A stretch of 64,000 bases of DNA from Desulfuromonadaceae bacterium (GCA_028683855.1 JAQUHA010000017.1:23429-87428); one strand, 5' to 3'. Counted from the stretch's first letter, positions 37,789 to 47,220 are shown. Made by a program: numbers and translations. The notes: generated by a model not told the origin, from the sequence alone.

Positions 37789-37815
37789 TAAAGTGTTTTC
37801 AGTAATAGTCGATAG
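37789..37815 (+). promoter_or_regulatory. Sigma-28 (FliA) promoter for flagellin
   Basis: TAAA at 37789-37792, exactly 15 bases, then GTCGATAG at 37808-37815 (consensus TAAA-N15-GCCGATAA; 6 of 8 in the -10 box). It lies 64 bases upstream of the flagellin ATG. Late flagellin genes are classically FliA dependent. Confidence 0.65.
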
Positions 37816-37879
37816 GTAAGTTAAGCGCAGAACGCGCAACCGAATAATTTCGGTAAAAACCCAGAAAAGGAGAACCGTC

Positions 37880-38698
37880 ATGGCAATCTCAGATATCTCA
37901 TTAACCACAGGCATGAGGAACAACCTTCTTGCTCTCCAGAAAACCTCAACACAGTTAACAACAACCCAGGACAGGTTGAGTACCGGTAAGAAAGTAAACT
38001 CGGCTCTTGACAATCCTACAAACTTTTTTGCAGCTCAATCGCATATGTCACGTGCCAGCGATCTTAATGATCGAAAAGATGGCATGAGCGAAGCGATTCA
38101 GACAGTTAAAGCTGCTGATGCTGGCATCTCGGCAATCACGTCACTGATCAACTCCGCAAAAGGTCTTGCGAGTGCTGCTGCAGGAACTACTGATACAGCT
38201 ACTCAGCTCTCCTACTATACTCAGTACACAGAAATTCAGGGGCAGATCGACAAGTTAGCTCTTGATTCAGGTTATCGTGGCACTAATCTTCTTGATTCAG
38301 CTACTTTGACAGTTCAGTTTAGTGAAATCACAGATGTAGCAAAACTTGATATTGTTGGCATTGCCGGAGATAATGCTTCGTTAGGATTAACAGCTACTTC
38401 TTGGGATACTGGCGATGCAACTGCTGCATCAAAAGACCTTCTATCTATGGAATCGGCTCTTACGACTTTGAGAACCACTTCTACAACACTGGCAAGTAAC
38501 CTCTCAGTTGTTACTGCTCGTCAGGACTTCACAAACAATCTGATTTCAACCCTTCAGACTGGTGCCGACAACCTTACCTTGGCTGATATGAACCAAGAAG
38601 GTGCCAATATGCTGATGCTTCAGACTCGTCAGTCTCTGGGCACTACTGCTCTCAGCCTCTCTTCACAGGCAGCACAGTCAGTTCTTAGACTCTTCTAG
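37880..38698 (+). CDS. fliC: Flagellin
   Basis: Flagellin polymerises into the flagellar filament. The 272-residue product has the conserved N-terminal D0/D1 helices (TTQDRLSTGKKVNSALDNPT, then NFFAAQSHMSRASDLNDRKD) and the C-terminal D0 helix (QTRQSLGTTALSLSSQAAQS and the terminal VLRLF). The central variable region is short, giving a small flagellin of the type also found in Alphaproteobacteria. AAAGGAG precedes the ATG and a FliA-type promoter lies upstream. Downstream flbT and flaF make a flagellin-regulation cluster. A stem-loop after the gene could reduce transcription into them. Confidence 0.95.
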   Translation: MAISDISLTTGMRNNLLALQKTSTQLTTTQDRLSTGKKVNSALDNPTNFFAAQSHMSRASDLNDRKDGMSEAIQTVKAADAGISAITSLINSAKGLASAAAGTTDTATQLSYYTQYTEIQGQIDKLALDSGYRGTNLLDSATLTVQFSEITDVAKLDIVGIAGDNASLGLTATSWDTGDATAASKDLLSMESALTTLRTTSTTLASNLSVVTARQDFTNNLISTLQTGADNLTLADMNQEGANMLMLQTRQSLGTTALSLSSQAAQSVLRLF

Positions 38699-38737
38699 TC
38701 ATAAGTTAACTGAGTACGTCGAAGCATTAAACCTGAG

Positions 38738-38768
38738 CGGGGAGAGGGCAACCTCTTCCCGTTTGCTC
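38738..38768 (+). terminator. Hairpin between flagellin and downstream genes, possible attenuator
   Basis: CGGGGAGAGG (38738-38747), GCAA tetraloop, CCTCTTCCCG (38752-38761): a 10-bp stem with one G-T pair, followed by TTTGCTCATTT. Stable stem but imperfect T-run, so partial termination, giving more flagellin than downstream mRNA, or 3'-end protection is plausible. Confidence 0.6.
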
Positions 38769-38793
38769 ATTTAAGCATGAGGAGGTGTAGATC

Positions 38794-39426
38794 ATGAGAG
38801 TCGAAGGGAACGACCAACGACTGGCTGCGGCAACGGCTATACAAATGCAACAGACCGGCGTTCAGCAGATGCTGTCACCAAAAACTCTTCAGAACAGGGA
38901 GGCTCAGACTGCCGGAAAAGAGAACTCCGTACAGTCGATTGCCGGTGATAAAGTCTCGATCAAGGTTGAAATTTCAAAAAACACCGCTGAGACCTTGCAG
39001 AAAATGGGAAATATTTCCGATTTTCTTAATTCGGTAGCAACAAATCTTCGCCAGACCAACGAGGGGCTGAAATCTGCGTCTGCAGTCGTTACTGACATGA
39101 AATCCTCTCTGGATCAGATTATAAAAAATTATCCCCCCTACTCCATTGAAAGCAAAGAGCGAATTGCTCAGCTAATGAGTTACTCCTCTCTGAAACAGCA
39201 GATCATAAGCATGATGGTTCCGGCACCACCTACACCCATCTATGACTCCGTAAAACATCTTTGGGATGATCTTTTCAGCGGAGCTGGCAATACCATACAA
39301 GCGCCTACGCTCCCGCTTGATGCTCCGGACTCACACGTTAATGCGGCTGCCAACCAACTGAATGTCATCTCCAGCCAGATCGGATTACTGCAGGAGTCAG
39401 TAAGCAGTTCTGCAATGACATCCTGA
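38794..39426 (+). CDS. Hypothetical protein in the flagellin-flbT-flaF cluster
   Basis: Product of 210 residues, no recognised family. It is Gln/Ser/Ala-rich and mostly helical: N-terminal region with AATAIQMQQTGVQQMLSP, a central helix pair (FLNSVATNLRQTNEGLKSAS, then VVTDMKSSLDQIIKNYPPYS) and a Pro-rich linker (VPAPPTPIYD). There is no signal peptide or membrane span. GAGGAGGTG gives a strong ribosome site. The stop lies two bases before the flbT start, so it is in the same operon. By position it could be a flagellin-associated factor comparable with FlaG or a chaperone; sequence alone does not show that. Confidence 0.7.
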   Translation: MRVEGNDQRLAAATAIQMQQTGVQQMLSPKTLQNREAQTAGKENSVQSIAGDKVSIKVEISKNTAETLQKMGNISDFLNSVATNLRQTNEGLKSASAVVTDMKSSLDQIIKNYPPYSIESKERIAQLMSYSSLKQQIISMMVPAPPTPIYDSVKHLWDDLFSGAGNTIQAPTLPLDAPDSHVNAAANQLNVISSQIGLLQESVSSSAMTS

Positions 39427-39428
39427 GT

Positions 39429-39827
39429 ATGCCTTTAATACTCTCTTTAAAACCCGGAGAGCGACTGATTCTTGCCGGAGCAGTAATTAAAAACGGGGCT
39501 ACAGTCTCTCACCTGCAGATAGAAAATCAGGTTACAATTCTCCGCCAGAAGGACATTTTAACGGATAGCGCTGCTGACACCCCCTGTAAAAAGCTCTATC
39601 TTGCAATTCAACTGATGTATATAGGAGATGGACTTACGCCGGAACTTGCCAAGGTTTACTGGGATCTTGCAAGGGATGTTCTTGAAGCGGCACCAAGCAC
39701 TAATGACTTGATTTCTCAGATAAGCGCGTATATTGTCGCTTTAAACTTTTATCCTGCCTTGAAAGTCGCAAAGAAACTGATTTCCTACGAAGAGGAGTTA
39801 ATGCAACATGCCACAAAATCCGGTTAA
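39429..39827 (+). CDS. flbT: Flagellin-synthesis regulator FlbT
   Basis: In Caulobacter FlbT acts after transcription, binding the flagellin mRNA leader and coupling flagellin synthesis to assembly. The 132-residue product is the family length and shows LSLKPGERLILAGAVIKNG, the CKKLYLAIQLMYIGD segment and the helical C-terminal half (YWDLARDVLEAAPSTNDLIS, YPALKVAKKLISYEEELM). It overlaps flaF by 20 bases, the arrangement seen where the pair occurs. FlbT/FlaF are best known from Alphaproteobacteria, so their presence here is notable. Confidence 0.88.
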   Translation: MPLILSLKPGERLILAGAVIKNGATVSHLQIENQVTILRQKDILTDSAADTPCKKLYLAIQLMYIGDGLTPELAKVYWDLARDVLEAAPSTNDLISQISAYIVALNFYPALKVAKKLISYEEELMQHATKSG

Positions 39828-40188
39828 TGCCTATACTACAAATCAGAAGGAAAATTTGAGCGGAAGGGAGCTTGAAGCCTCCGTACTCGCACGTGCAGGA
39901 CTTATGCTGAAAAACGTCAAAGACAATTGGGATGGCGCAGATCGGGATCAAAAACTTCTGGAAGCTGTAAAATTCAATCAGAAAGTCTGGAGTTTTTTTC
40001 AGGCAGAGTTGTCAGACCCCGAAAACCCTCTTCCTCAGAATCTCCGCGAGGACATTCTAAACCTAAGCCTCTTTATTGATAAACGTCTATTTGATGTACT
40101 CGCATTCCCTGACCCGGAAAAACTTTCAATTGTAATTGATATCGACTTCAACATTGCAGCCGGCTTGCGGACAAATTCCGATCAATAA
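39808..40188 (+). CDS. flaF: Flagellin-synthesis regulator FlaF
   Basis: FlaF works with FlbT; in Alphaproteobacteria it binds flagellin and promotes its synthesis or secretion. The 126-residue product has the diagnostic NAYTTNQKENLSGRELEASV start, then KFNQKVWSFFQAELSDPENP and LPQNLREDILNLSLFIDKRL. It starts inside flbT (20-base overlap) and is followed by a good terminator, ending the flagellin operon. Confidence 0.88.
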   Translation: MPQNPVNAYTTNQKENLSGRELEASVLARAGLMLKNVKDNWDGADRDQKLLEAVKFNQKVWSFFQAELSDPENPLPQNLREDILNLSLFIDKRLFDVLAFPDPEKLSIVIDIDFNIAAGLRTNSDQ

Positions 40189-40216
40189 AAGCAGCTGCTG
40201 ATAAATGATTTATTTA

Positions 40217-40246
40217 AACCTTTGAGCACTATCTCAGAGGTTTTTT
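40217..40246 (+). terminator. Rho-independent terminator after flaF
   Basis: AACCTTTGAG, loop CACTAT, CTCAGAGGTT: a 10-bp stem with one mismatch, running into TTTTTT. Confidence 0.85.
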
Positions 40247-40256
40247 CAATTTAAAC

Positions 40257-41462
40257 CTAAATGACTGCGAGATTATAGCCTTTACCCCTCAGATAACTGA
40301 CAATCTCATTAATATGCTCATACCCTCTGGTTTCAAGTTCCAGCGAGACATCAGTTCTTCCGATCGCCAATGACTTTGCCCTTCTGTCATGCGTTATGTG
40401 GAAAATATTTGCCCTAACTGCGGCAATATTATCTGCAAGGTCTGCAAGGGCACCGGGATGATCATCAAGCTCAACTATCAGCTTGAGGTAGCGCCCCCCT
40501 GCAATAAGACCACGTTCAACCACCTGCGCGATAGTCTTAACATCTATATTGCCACCGGACAAAAGACATACCGTTTTCCCCTCAAGAGCATCAATACGAT
40601 GATTAAGCACCGCTGCCAATGTAACCGCTCCGGCACCTTCAACAAGCATCTTTGTCTTCTCAAGCAGTGAAACAATGGCAAGAGCTATATTCTCCTCTTC
40701 AACCTGAATAATTTCATCAACGAATTCGCATATTACCGGCATAGTCTTACTACCCGGCAGTTTGACTGCAATACCGTCGGCAAGCGTGACTTTAACCGGT
40801 TGTTCCGTTGGCTTGCCGGCAATAAATGAAGCTGACATAGAGGGTGCAGCACTCGACTCTACTCCGATAATACGCACTTGCGGGGCAAGTTCACGAATTG
40901 CTGCAGCTACACCGGAAATCAGACCACCCCCTCCAACCGGTACGATCAAATTACTCAAATCCGGAAGATCATCCAGAATCTCCAAAGCAATTGTTCCCTG
41001 ACCTGCCATTACAAGTTCATCATCAAACGGATGGACGAAGAGTGCACCGCTTTTCTTCTGCGCCTCAATTGCCGCTGTACAGGCTTCATCAAAATTACGC
41101 CCGATAAGAATAACATCAGCTCCATAATCCCTTGTTGACTGTACCTTCTGCGGAGGGGTTATTTCAGGCATATATACAGTAGCCGCAACACCAAGAAGGT
41201 CGGCTGAAAAAGCCACCCCCTGAGCGTGATTTCCTGCTGATGCAGTAATTACACCCTTAAGAAGATTCTCCCTGGACTGCGAAGTCATAAAATTAAGCGC
41301 CCCGCGAATCTTGAAAGAGCCGGTTCGCTGTAAATTTTCACACTTGAAATAGAGCGGCAGGCCGAACTGTTCACTATAGTAGTGCGAATAAATAAGCTCT
41401 GTATGACGCACTCGTTTTTTCAGACGATCAAAGGCGTCCGAAATCAGTTCAAATGACAGCAT
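40257..41462 (-). CDS. ilvA: Threonine ammonia-lyase with C-terminal ACT domain
   Basis: Converts threonine to 2-oxobutanoate and ammonia using pyridoxal phosphate, the first step to isoleucine. The 401-residue product has the PLP-lysine motif RTGSFKIRGALNFM, the phosphate-binding loop PVGGGGLISGVAAAI, and a single ACT domain at about residues 325-400 (LIVELDDHPGALADLADNIA). Length and one ACT domain match the TIGR01127 type rather than the 500-residue E. coli IlvA. GGAGA precedes the ATG. Whether it is biosynthetic or catabolic cannot be decided from sequence; isoleucine genes are not adjacent. Confidence 0.9.
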   Translation of the reverse strand: MLSFELISDAFDRLKKRVRHTELIYSHYYSEQFGLPLYFKCENLQRTGSFKIRGALNFMTSQSRENLLKGVITASAGNHAQGVAFSADLLGVAATVYMPEITPPQKVQSTRDYGADVILIGRNFDEACTAAIEAQKKSGALFVHPFDDELVMAGQGTIALEILDDLPDLSNLIVPVGGGGLISGVAAAIRELAPQVRIIGVESSAAPSMSASFIAGKPTEQPVKVTLADGIAVKLPGSKTMPVICEFVDEIIQVEEENIALAIVSLLEKTKMLVEGAGAVTLAAVLNHRIDALEGKTVCLLSGGNIDVKTIAQVVERGLIAGGRYLKLIVELDDHPGALADLADNIAAVRANIFHITHDRRAKSLAIGRTDVSLELETRGYEHINEIVSYLRGKGYNLAVI

Positions 41463-41539
41463 CCTGTGGTCTCCTTTTCAATTGAAACAGATATTATCAG
41501 AAGGGTATAAGGCGGTCAAACCTGAAGCGCTTTTTCAGG

Positions 41540-41568
41540 TTGAGAAAACTCCCCTTCTAAGGTATTCT
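41540..41568 (+). promoter_or_regulatory. Candidate sigma-70 promoter for ssb
   Basis: TTGAGA at 41540-41545, 17-base spacer, TATTCT at 41563-41568, 65 bases upstream of ssb. The -35 box overlaps the right arm of a perfect 8-bp hairpin (AACCTGAA 41519-41526, TTCAGGTT 41534-41541), which may be an operator or chance. Confidence 0.4.
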
Positions 41569-41633
41569 CCAAACTCAGATGAAGAGGATATGATAATACG
41601 CTCTTTTTTCATACAAACAACAAGGAGTCAATT

Positions 41634-42065
41634 ATGGCAAGTTTAAACAAGGTAATGCTGATAGGGAATCTCGGCAAAGACCCCGAAGTGCGCTTCACAC
41701 CAGCCGGTCAAGGCGTCACGAGTTTTAGCCTGGCAACCAGTGAAAAATTCAAGGACAAGACCTCCGGCGAATGGGTGGAACGAACCGAGTGGCATAAAAT
41801 AACCCTATGGGGCAAACTTGCCGAACTTGCGGGTGAATACCTCTCTAAAGGTAAAACTGTCTATATCGAAGGGCGACTCCAGACAAGAAAATACGATAAG
41901 GATGGTGTCACCCACTATTCCACCGAAATTGTCGGCGACAAAATGGAATTTCTTTCCCCTAGGGGTGAACGCATAGCAGGAGACTCTCCTTCAGCTCCTA
42001 AAAGCAACGGAAGCACTCCAGCTTATGATGAACCACCATTTCAGGACGACGACATTCCATTTTAG
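41634..42065 (+). CDS. ssb: Single-stranded DNA-binding protein
   Basis: SSB coats single-stranded DNA in replication, repair and recombination and recruits partners through its acidic tail. The 143-residue product has the OB-fold start ([18 protein letters not shown]), [40 protein letters not shown] and the conserved tip DDDIPF. AAGGAG precedes the ATG. The TAG stop is in the same reading frame as the following ABC exporter gene and its surroundings form that gene's ribosome site. Confidence 0.97.
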   Translation: MASLNKVMLIGNLGKDPEVRFTPAGQGVTSFSLATSEKFKDKTSGEWVERTEWHKITLWGKLAELAGEYLSKGKTVYIEGRLQTRKYDKDGVTHYSTEIVGDKMEFLSPRGERIAGDSPSAPKSNGSTPAYDEPPFQDDDIPF

Positions 42066-42074
42066 GAACAAGCC

Positions 42075-43799
42075 ATTAAAGATCTTTCCAAACTCTTCCC
42101 CTATATTTATTCGCTCCGGTGGCGTTACGCCTCCGGGGCGCTGTTTCTTCTGCTCACTAACGCTTTTGCGCTTTTAATTCCATGGTTAATGAAACTTGCC
42201 ATAGAAGCGCTGCAGAATCCTGAAAAAGCTCGTTTCACCGCATCTTTCTGTGCCGCTGCAATAACAGTTCTGGCGATAATTCACTGTATTACCCGTATTT
42301 TTTCCAGAACAATGATGCTTAACGCCGCCCGCCTGATTGAATTCCGCATTCGCGATGATATGTTTAATCATCTGACCACTCTGGATCTCAGCTTTTTCTC
42401 GAACAGCCGCAGCGGAGACATACTTTCACGTTTTTCAAATGATCTGACAAATGTCCGTATGCTGACAGGTTTCGGCTTAATGAGCATTATCAATACTGCA
42501 CTGATTTATTCCGCAGCGGTAACAATGATGGCTCGCATTCAGCCAGCATTGACTTTCTGGGCAATTTTACCATTCCCACTTATGGTTCTTATCGTAAAAA
42601 AAATCAGCGCCCACCTTTTCAGTCGTTCACTAAAAGCACAGAAAGAACTGGCTGCTCTCTCAAGTCAGGCGGAAGAATCTGTTTCTGCAGTAAGGCTTAT
42701 AAAGTCATACTGCAGAGAAGAGTATTTTCTAAAAGAGTTTGAGAAAACCGCTGAATGCTATCTTAAACAGAACCTCCGGATTGCCAGACTAAGAGGCTTA
42801 ATAATCCCCGTTATGGCGGCGGCGACCGGTGCAGGAACACTCGTTGTCCTTTTTATCGGTGGGCGTTATGTAATTAACGGCATTATTACCCTTGGCGACT
42901 ACGTTGCTTTCAGCGGCTATCTTGCTATGCTTGTCTGGCCGACAGCAGTTCTTGGATGGATTCTGACTCTCGCACAACGGGGAGCTGCCTCAATGTCCCG
43001 GCTTTCAGAGATACTGGCTGCAGAACCTGCTGTTTTCGATCATCCAGAAGCCGTTTCACTTGCAAACCTTAAAGGTGGAATAGAGTTGCGTGATTTAAAG
43101 TTTAGCTATGGGGAGACAGAAGTATTAAAAGGTATATCCTGTAACATAAAGCCCGGAGAAACCGTTGGCATTACAGGGGAGGTCGGCTGTGGCAAAACCA
43201 CTCTGTTACGCCTTATAGCACGACTTCTACCAATTTCTGAAAATATGCTTTTTATTGACGACATCGATGTAAACCTGATAAAGAGCAGCAGCTTACGCGG
43301 CAAGACCGGATATGTACCACAGGAGACTTTTCTCTTTTCAAGAACAATAGCCGAGAATATCGGTTACAGTTTTACTAATGAAATGGTATCTGACGATATA
43401 AGGAAAGCTGCAACACAGGCAGGCTTTATTGAAGACATCGAATCATTTCCAAAAAAATTCGAAACGGAGGTTGGAGAGAAGGGAGTTACTCTTTCGGGAG
43501 GTCAGAAGCAGAGGCTTTCAATTGCCAGAGCTGTTGCCGGAAACCCTCCAATACTGCTTCTTGATGACCCGCTCTCTGCAGTAGATGCAGGTAGAGAAGA
43601 AGATATACTGAATGAATTGGGGAAATTTTATAACGGAAGAACCGTTCTCATTGTTTCGCAAAGGATTTCTGCTTTCCGCGATTGTAGCAGCATAATAGTT
43701 CTGCAGGACGGAAAAATTGCGGAGAGAGGGACACCAGCCGAACTTATCGATAAAAACGGACTCTACACCGAAATATATCGCCGTCAGCAGAGTTCATAA
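42075..43799 (+). CDS. ABC exporter (MsbA/MdlA type) with apparent ATT start and degenerate Walker B
   Basis: Membrane and ATPase domains are fused in one 574-residue chain. The first in-frame ATG (42189) would remove most of the first membrane span, yet the frame encodes a typical exporter N-terminus upstream ([20 protein letters not shown], then [18 protein letters not shown]). Between the ssb TAG and that ATG the frame has no ATG, GTG or TTG. ATT at 42075 has AGGAA at 42064-42068, an ideal distance, so I take it as the start. The ATPase domain shows Walker [10 protein letters not shown] and signature LSGGQKQR. Walker B reads LLLDDP, with Asp where the catalytic Glu normally stands, as in one half of heterodimeric exporters; no partner gene is adjacent. 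It overlaps ygiQ tail-to-tail by 6 bases. The substrate is unknown. Confidence 0.82.
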   Translation: MKDLSKLFPYIYSLRWRYASGALFLLLTNAFALLIPWLMKLAIEALQNPEKARFTASFCAAAITVLAIIHCITRIFSRTMMLNAARLIEFRIRDDMFNHLTTLDLSFFSNSRSGDILSRFSNDLTNVRMLTGFGLMSIINTALIYSAAVTMMARIQPALTFWAILPFPLMVLIVKKISAHLFSRSLKAQKELAALSSQAEESVSAVRLIKSYCREEYFLKEFEKTAECYLKQNLRIARLRGLIIPVMAAATGAGTLVVLFIGGRYVINGIITLGDYVAFSGYLAMLVWPTAVLGWILTLAQRGAASMSRLSEILAAEPAVFDHPEAVSLANLKGGIELRDLKFSYGETEVLKGISCNIKPGETVGITGEVGCGKTTLLRLIARLLPISENMLFIDDIDVNLIKSSSLRGKTGYVPQETFLFSRTIAENIGYSFTNEMVSDDIRKAATQAGFIEDIESFPKKFETEVGEKGVTLSGGQKQRLSIARAVAGNPPILLLDDPLSAVDAGREEDILNELGKFYNGRTVLIVSQRISAFRDCSSIIVLQDGKIAERGTPAELIDKNGLYTEIYRRQQSS

Positions 43800-45650
43800 T
43801 GAAAGCAGCAATGCCCCTTTGCCCCCCTTAGCACTCTCTCCAAGCTGCTTGAGCGCCTCCATAACCCTCCCCCTCTCCTCAGGTATATGCCAAAGCAGCA
43901 GCGCCTTCTGAAGCCCCTTTTCACGGTCGCTTATAGCAGTATAAACTTTTTCCCCGGTCATCGGATCAAGACCGCTATAAAACATACAAGTCGCAATAGT
44001 ACCAGGTGTAGGAGTAAAGTCCTGAACCTGCTCCACCTTAACCCCCATCCTCTTAAGCATCAAGGCAAGCTCAAACATATCTGACAGTCTGCAGCCTGGA
44101 TGACCTGAAATAATGTACGGCACAACCTTCTGTTTTTTCCCAAGCCTCAAGCTCTCGCCCCTGAACCTTGTCATAAAATTCTCAAAGGACTTCTTCCCGG
44201 GCTTACGCATTAAATCTGTTACCTGATCCACCAGATGTTCAGGTGCAACTTTCAGCAGACCCCCAACATGATATTCTGTCAACTCACTGAAATAGGAGGG
44301 CTGTCTTTCAAGCAGATCATAACGGACACCTGAAGAGACAGCCGTGTGCTTTACCCCTTTTATTTTACGAACAGCCTGCAGCAGCGACGTTGCAGAACTG
44401 TCATCGGTTTTAAGATTCTTGCAGATAGCGGGGAAAAGGCAGCTCTCACGTTTGCAGACTCTCATAGCATCAGCATTTCCGCAGGTAAGCCCGTACATAT
44501 TGGCAGTCGGGCCGCCAATATCACTTATGCTCCCTCTGAACCAGGGTTTGTTCGTCATTGCGGAGATTTCTGCTATTACAGACTCTCTGCTGCGAGACTG
44601 AACAGTTTTCCCCTGATGCATAGTTATAGCACAGAAAGCACACCCCCCAAAGCAGCCTCGATGACTTGTAATTGAACACTTTATCTGATCCCAGGCAGGT
44701 ATAGGTTGAGAATATGAAGGGTGAGGAACTTTCTCAAACGGCAAGGCATAAATAGAGTCCATTTCATGCACGGACAGAGGTAGAGAGGGGGGATTGCATA
44801 CAAGCACACGGTTGCCATGCCGCTGAACAACCGTTTTTGCAGAACATGGATTTTGCTCCAGATATGCAAGCCTGAATGCTTCAGCAAATTTTTCTTTAGA
44901 ATCCGATATCTCCTCGAAAGATGGAAGTTCTACCTTTTGCCCATCGATAAATTGAGAGCTATGATAAGCAGTACCTCTTACATTCCGTATTTCGGATATA
45001 TTTTCTCCACTCTGCATCCGTACTGCAACTTCAAGAACAGCCCGTTCAGCCATCCCATATATAAGTAGATCCGCCTTTGCATCGAACAGAATAGAACGTC
45101 GAACCCTGTTTTCCCAAAAGTCATAATGTGCAAAACGTCGAAGTGATGCTTCGATACCTCCAATAACCACAGGCACATCCTTAAACGACTCCCTCAATCT
45201 TGAGGTATAAATCATTGTCGCTCTATTCGGACGCAAGCCGTGTCGATTTCCTGGAGTGTAAGCATCATCATGCCTCAGTTTACGAGCAGGGGTGTAGTGT
45301 GCAACCATTGAGTCCATCGCTCCAGCCGAAACAGCGAAAAAAAGACGCGGGCGACCAAGCTGCATAAACGCTTCTTTTGAACGCCAGTCAGGCTGCGCGA
45401 TAATTCCTACCCTGAAACCTTTTGATTCAAGCCATCTCGCCAATAGAGGCACACCAAAAGCAGGATGATCAACGTAGGCATCACCACTGACAAAGATTAT
45501 ATCCAGAACATCCCACCCACGCCTCTCAATTTCTGCCTGAGTCACCGGAATAAATGAAGTAGAAATATCCGAATACCTCTCTCCAACGACCGGCTTTATC
45601 AGCCCAACAGAATGAGACCTCACGGGTTTCTTTTTTGACCTTTCAGACAC
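43794..45650 (-). CDS. YgiQ family radical SAM protein
   Basis: A conserved radical SAM family of unknown reaction. The 618-residue product has the family N-terminus ([20 protein letters not shown], then [20 protein letters not shown]), a cobalamin-binding-like first domain, the CxxxCxxC cluster motif at about residues 331-338 ([14 protein letters not shown]) and the C-terminal [15 protein letters not shown]. The start is GTG behind GGGAGAA. It lies alone on the minus strand and its 3' end overlaps the ABC exporter by 6 bases. Length and motifs fit the family fully. Confidence 0.92.
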   Translation of the reverse strand: MSERSKKKPVRSHSVGLIKPVVGERYSDISTSFIPVTQAEIERRGWDVLDIIFVSGDAYVDHPAFGVPLLARWLESKGFRVGIIAQPDWRSKEAFMQLGRPRLFFAVSAGAMDSMVAHYTPARKLRHDDAYTPGNRHGLRPNRATMIYTSRLRESFKDVPVVIGGIEASLRRFAHYDFWENRVRRSILFDAKADLLIYGMAERAVLEVAVRMQSGENISEIRNVRGTAYHSSQFIDGQKVELPSFEEISDSKEKFAEAFRLAYLEQNPCSAKTVVQRHGNRVLVCNPPSLPLSVHEMDSIYALPFEKVPHPSYSQPIPAWDQIKCSITSHRGCFGGCAFCAITMHQGKTVQSRSRESVIAEISAMTNKPWFRGSISDIGGPTANMYGLTCGNADAMRVCKRESCLFPAICKNLKTDDSSATSLLQAVRKIKGVKHTAVSSGVRYDLLERQPSYFSELTEYHVGGLLKVAPEHLVDQVTDLMRKPGKKSFENFMTRFRGESLRLGKKQKVVPYIISGHPGCRLSDMFELALMLKRMGVKVEQVQDFTPTPGTIATCMFYSGLDPMTGEKVYTAISDREKGLQKALLLWHIPEERGRVMEALKQLGESAKGGKGALLLSL

Positions 45651-45797
45651 AGCGTTCTCCCGGTTTTTTCCATATTAATTGCTGTATAGCACATTTTGAA
45701 ATTATAAAATACAGTCGCAGAACAGTACGCCGATTTCTTACACCAAACCCCATTTATCATCTCACCGCGATTCAACTCCTTATTAACGCATAGATTC

Positions 45798-45826
45798 TTG
45801 ACAATAGTTGTGTGTTTTGACATTAT
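45798..45826 (+). promoter_or_regulatory. Candidate sigma-70 promoter for mnmA
   Basis: TTGACA at 45798-45803, 17-base spacer, CATTAT at 45821-45826 (4 of 6 to TATAAT), 101 bases before mnmA. The rest of the 276-base gap back to ygiQ shows nothing I can name. Confidence 0.4.
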
Positions 45827-45926
45827 CGAAATCCGACTCTGCACCTTTGCTGGCTCATTTCTGCTGTTATACAACAGCATACGAATAACCCGGCACTACC
45901 TACTCACAAATCGATAGGACTACAAT

Positions 45927-47021
45927 ATGACTCAACCGGATATATCAGACAAATCAAACAAACGTGTGGTCGTCGCAATGAGTGGCGGCGTAGACTCATC
46001 AGTAAGCGCTGCACTAATGAAAGAGCAGGGGTATGACGTAACTGGTGTTTCGATGCAGCTTTATGACCCCGTTACAAAAACATCACCCTCCTCAATCAAA
46101 GGTAGCTGTTCACTGGATGACGTTTCGGATGCCGAAAGGGTTGCCAATAAACTGGGGATACCATTTCAAATTCTGGATCTGCGCGCAGAGTTCAAAAAAC
46201 TTGTTATTGATTACTTTATCACCGAATACGCAGCAGGGCGCACACCAAATCCATGCATCAGATGCAACAATCTAGTGAAATTTGGCCTTCTGCTTCAGAA
46301 GGCGGAAGAAATTGGCGCCCCTACCTTGGCGACTGGACATTACGCACGGGTTACAAGGAATGATTCCGGCTGTTTTGAACTTAGAACAGGACTCGACCCA
46401 AGAAAAGATCAGTCATACTTTCTCTTTACCCTTACACAAAAGCAGTTAGCTAAAATTATTTTTCCCGTCGGGTTTATAGAAAAACAGCGTGTACGCGAAC
46501 TCGCAGAATCTTTTGCTCTACCGGTTGCACAAAAGCATGAAAGCCAGGAAATCTGCTTCATTCCAGACAATGATTATGTAAATTTTCTCGAAAATAACGG
46601 GGTTAATCAGAAGGTCGGCGATATTGTTACAACTGACGGCATCGTAGTTGGCAACCACACCGGACTTCATCGTTTTACAATTGGTCAACGTAAAGGGATG
46701 GGGATCGCATGGAAAAACCCATTGCACGTTCTAAAGCTTGATACAGAACTCAACCGCGTAATAGTAGGAGAAAAGAGAGAACTTAGTCATCCGGCACTAA
46801 CAGCAAACCGTGCAACATGGGGTACGAACCCTAAAAAGAGTGAGTTTCGAGCCATATGTAAAATACGTTACCGTCATACACCAACGCCCTGCACTGTATT
46901 ACTGCTTCCTGACGATCGTTTCCAAGTCAACTTTGACACCCCTCAATCATCCGTTACCCCCGGACAGGCAGCGGTACTTTATGACTCCGACAGAGTCTTG
47001 GGGGGAGGCTGGATAGAATAG
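45927..47021 (+). CDS. mnmA: tRNA-specific 2-thiouridylase MnmA
   Basis: MnmA thiolates U34 of tRNA-Lys, Glu and Gln using ATP and a persulfide relay. The 364-residue product has the PP-loop SGGVDSS near residue 21, TGHYARVTRN, the first catalytic Cys in PNPCIRCN (about residue 112) and the second in ESQEICFI (about residue 210), with KDQSYFLFTL between them. The tRNA-Lys with anticodon TTT, one of its substrates, lies 200 bases downstream; that may be coincidence. The ATG follows an AGGA site. Confidence 0.96.
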   Translation: MTQPDISDKSNKRVVVAMSGGVDSSVSAALMKEQGYDVTGVSMQLYDPVTKTSPSSIKGSCSLDDVSDAERVANKLGIPFQILDLRAEFKKLVIDYFITEYAAGRTPNPCIRCNNLVKFGLLLQKAEEIGAPTLATGHYARVTRNDSGCFELRTGLDPRKDQSYFLFTLTQKQLAKIIFPVGFIEKQRVRELAESFALPVAQKHESQEICFIPDNDYVNFLENNGVNQKVGDIVTTDGIVVGNHTGLHRFTIGQRKGMGIAWKNPLHVLKLDTELNRVIVGEKRELSHPALTANRATWGTNPKKSEFRAICKIRYRHTPTPCTVLLLPDDRFQVNFDTPQSSVTPGQAAVLYDSDRVLGGGWIE

Positions 47022-47172
47022 GAAAATCCAGCCCGTCCATCCCATTGCGCTGCGTTATGCGTATTATTAACTTAATAAATAGTCTTCTGACAACAGCTTA
47101 AAGCAGACAGACTGTTGCTGTAAGACTTGACATACCAGTTAACTTAACTGACAACATATTTGTAAAAAAAGA

Positions 47173-47201
47173 TTGACTTATTAATTATAGAGGGGTATAT
47201 A
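47173..47201 (+). promoter_or_regulatory. Sigma-70 promoter for tRNA-Lys
   Basis: TTGACT at 47173-47178, 17-base spacer with AT-rich flank, TATATA at 47196-47201, 20 bases before the mature tRNA 5' end. It fits a strong constitutive promoter. Confidence 0.75.
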
Positions 47202-47220
47202 ACTCATCTTTCTTATCTAT

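Noticed and set aside
42189..43799. ATG 42189 as the start of the ABC exporter
   Set aside because: It would delete most of the first membrane span, there is no ribosome site, and the coding pattern clearly continues upstream to 42075.
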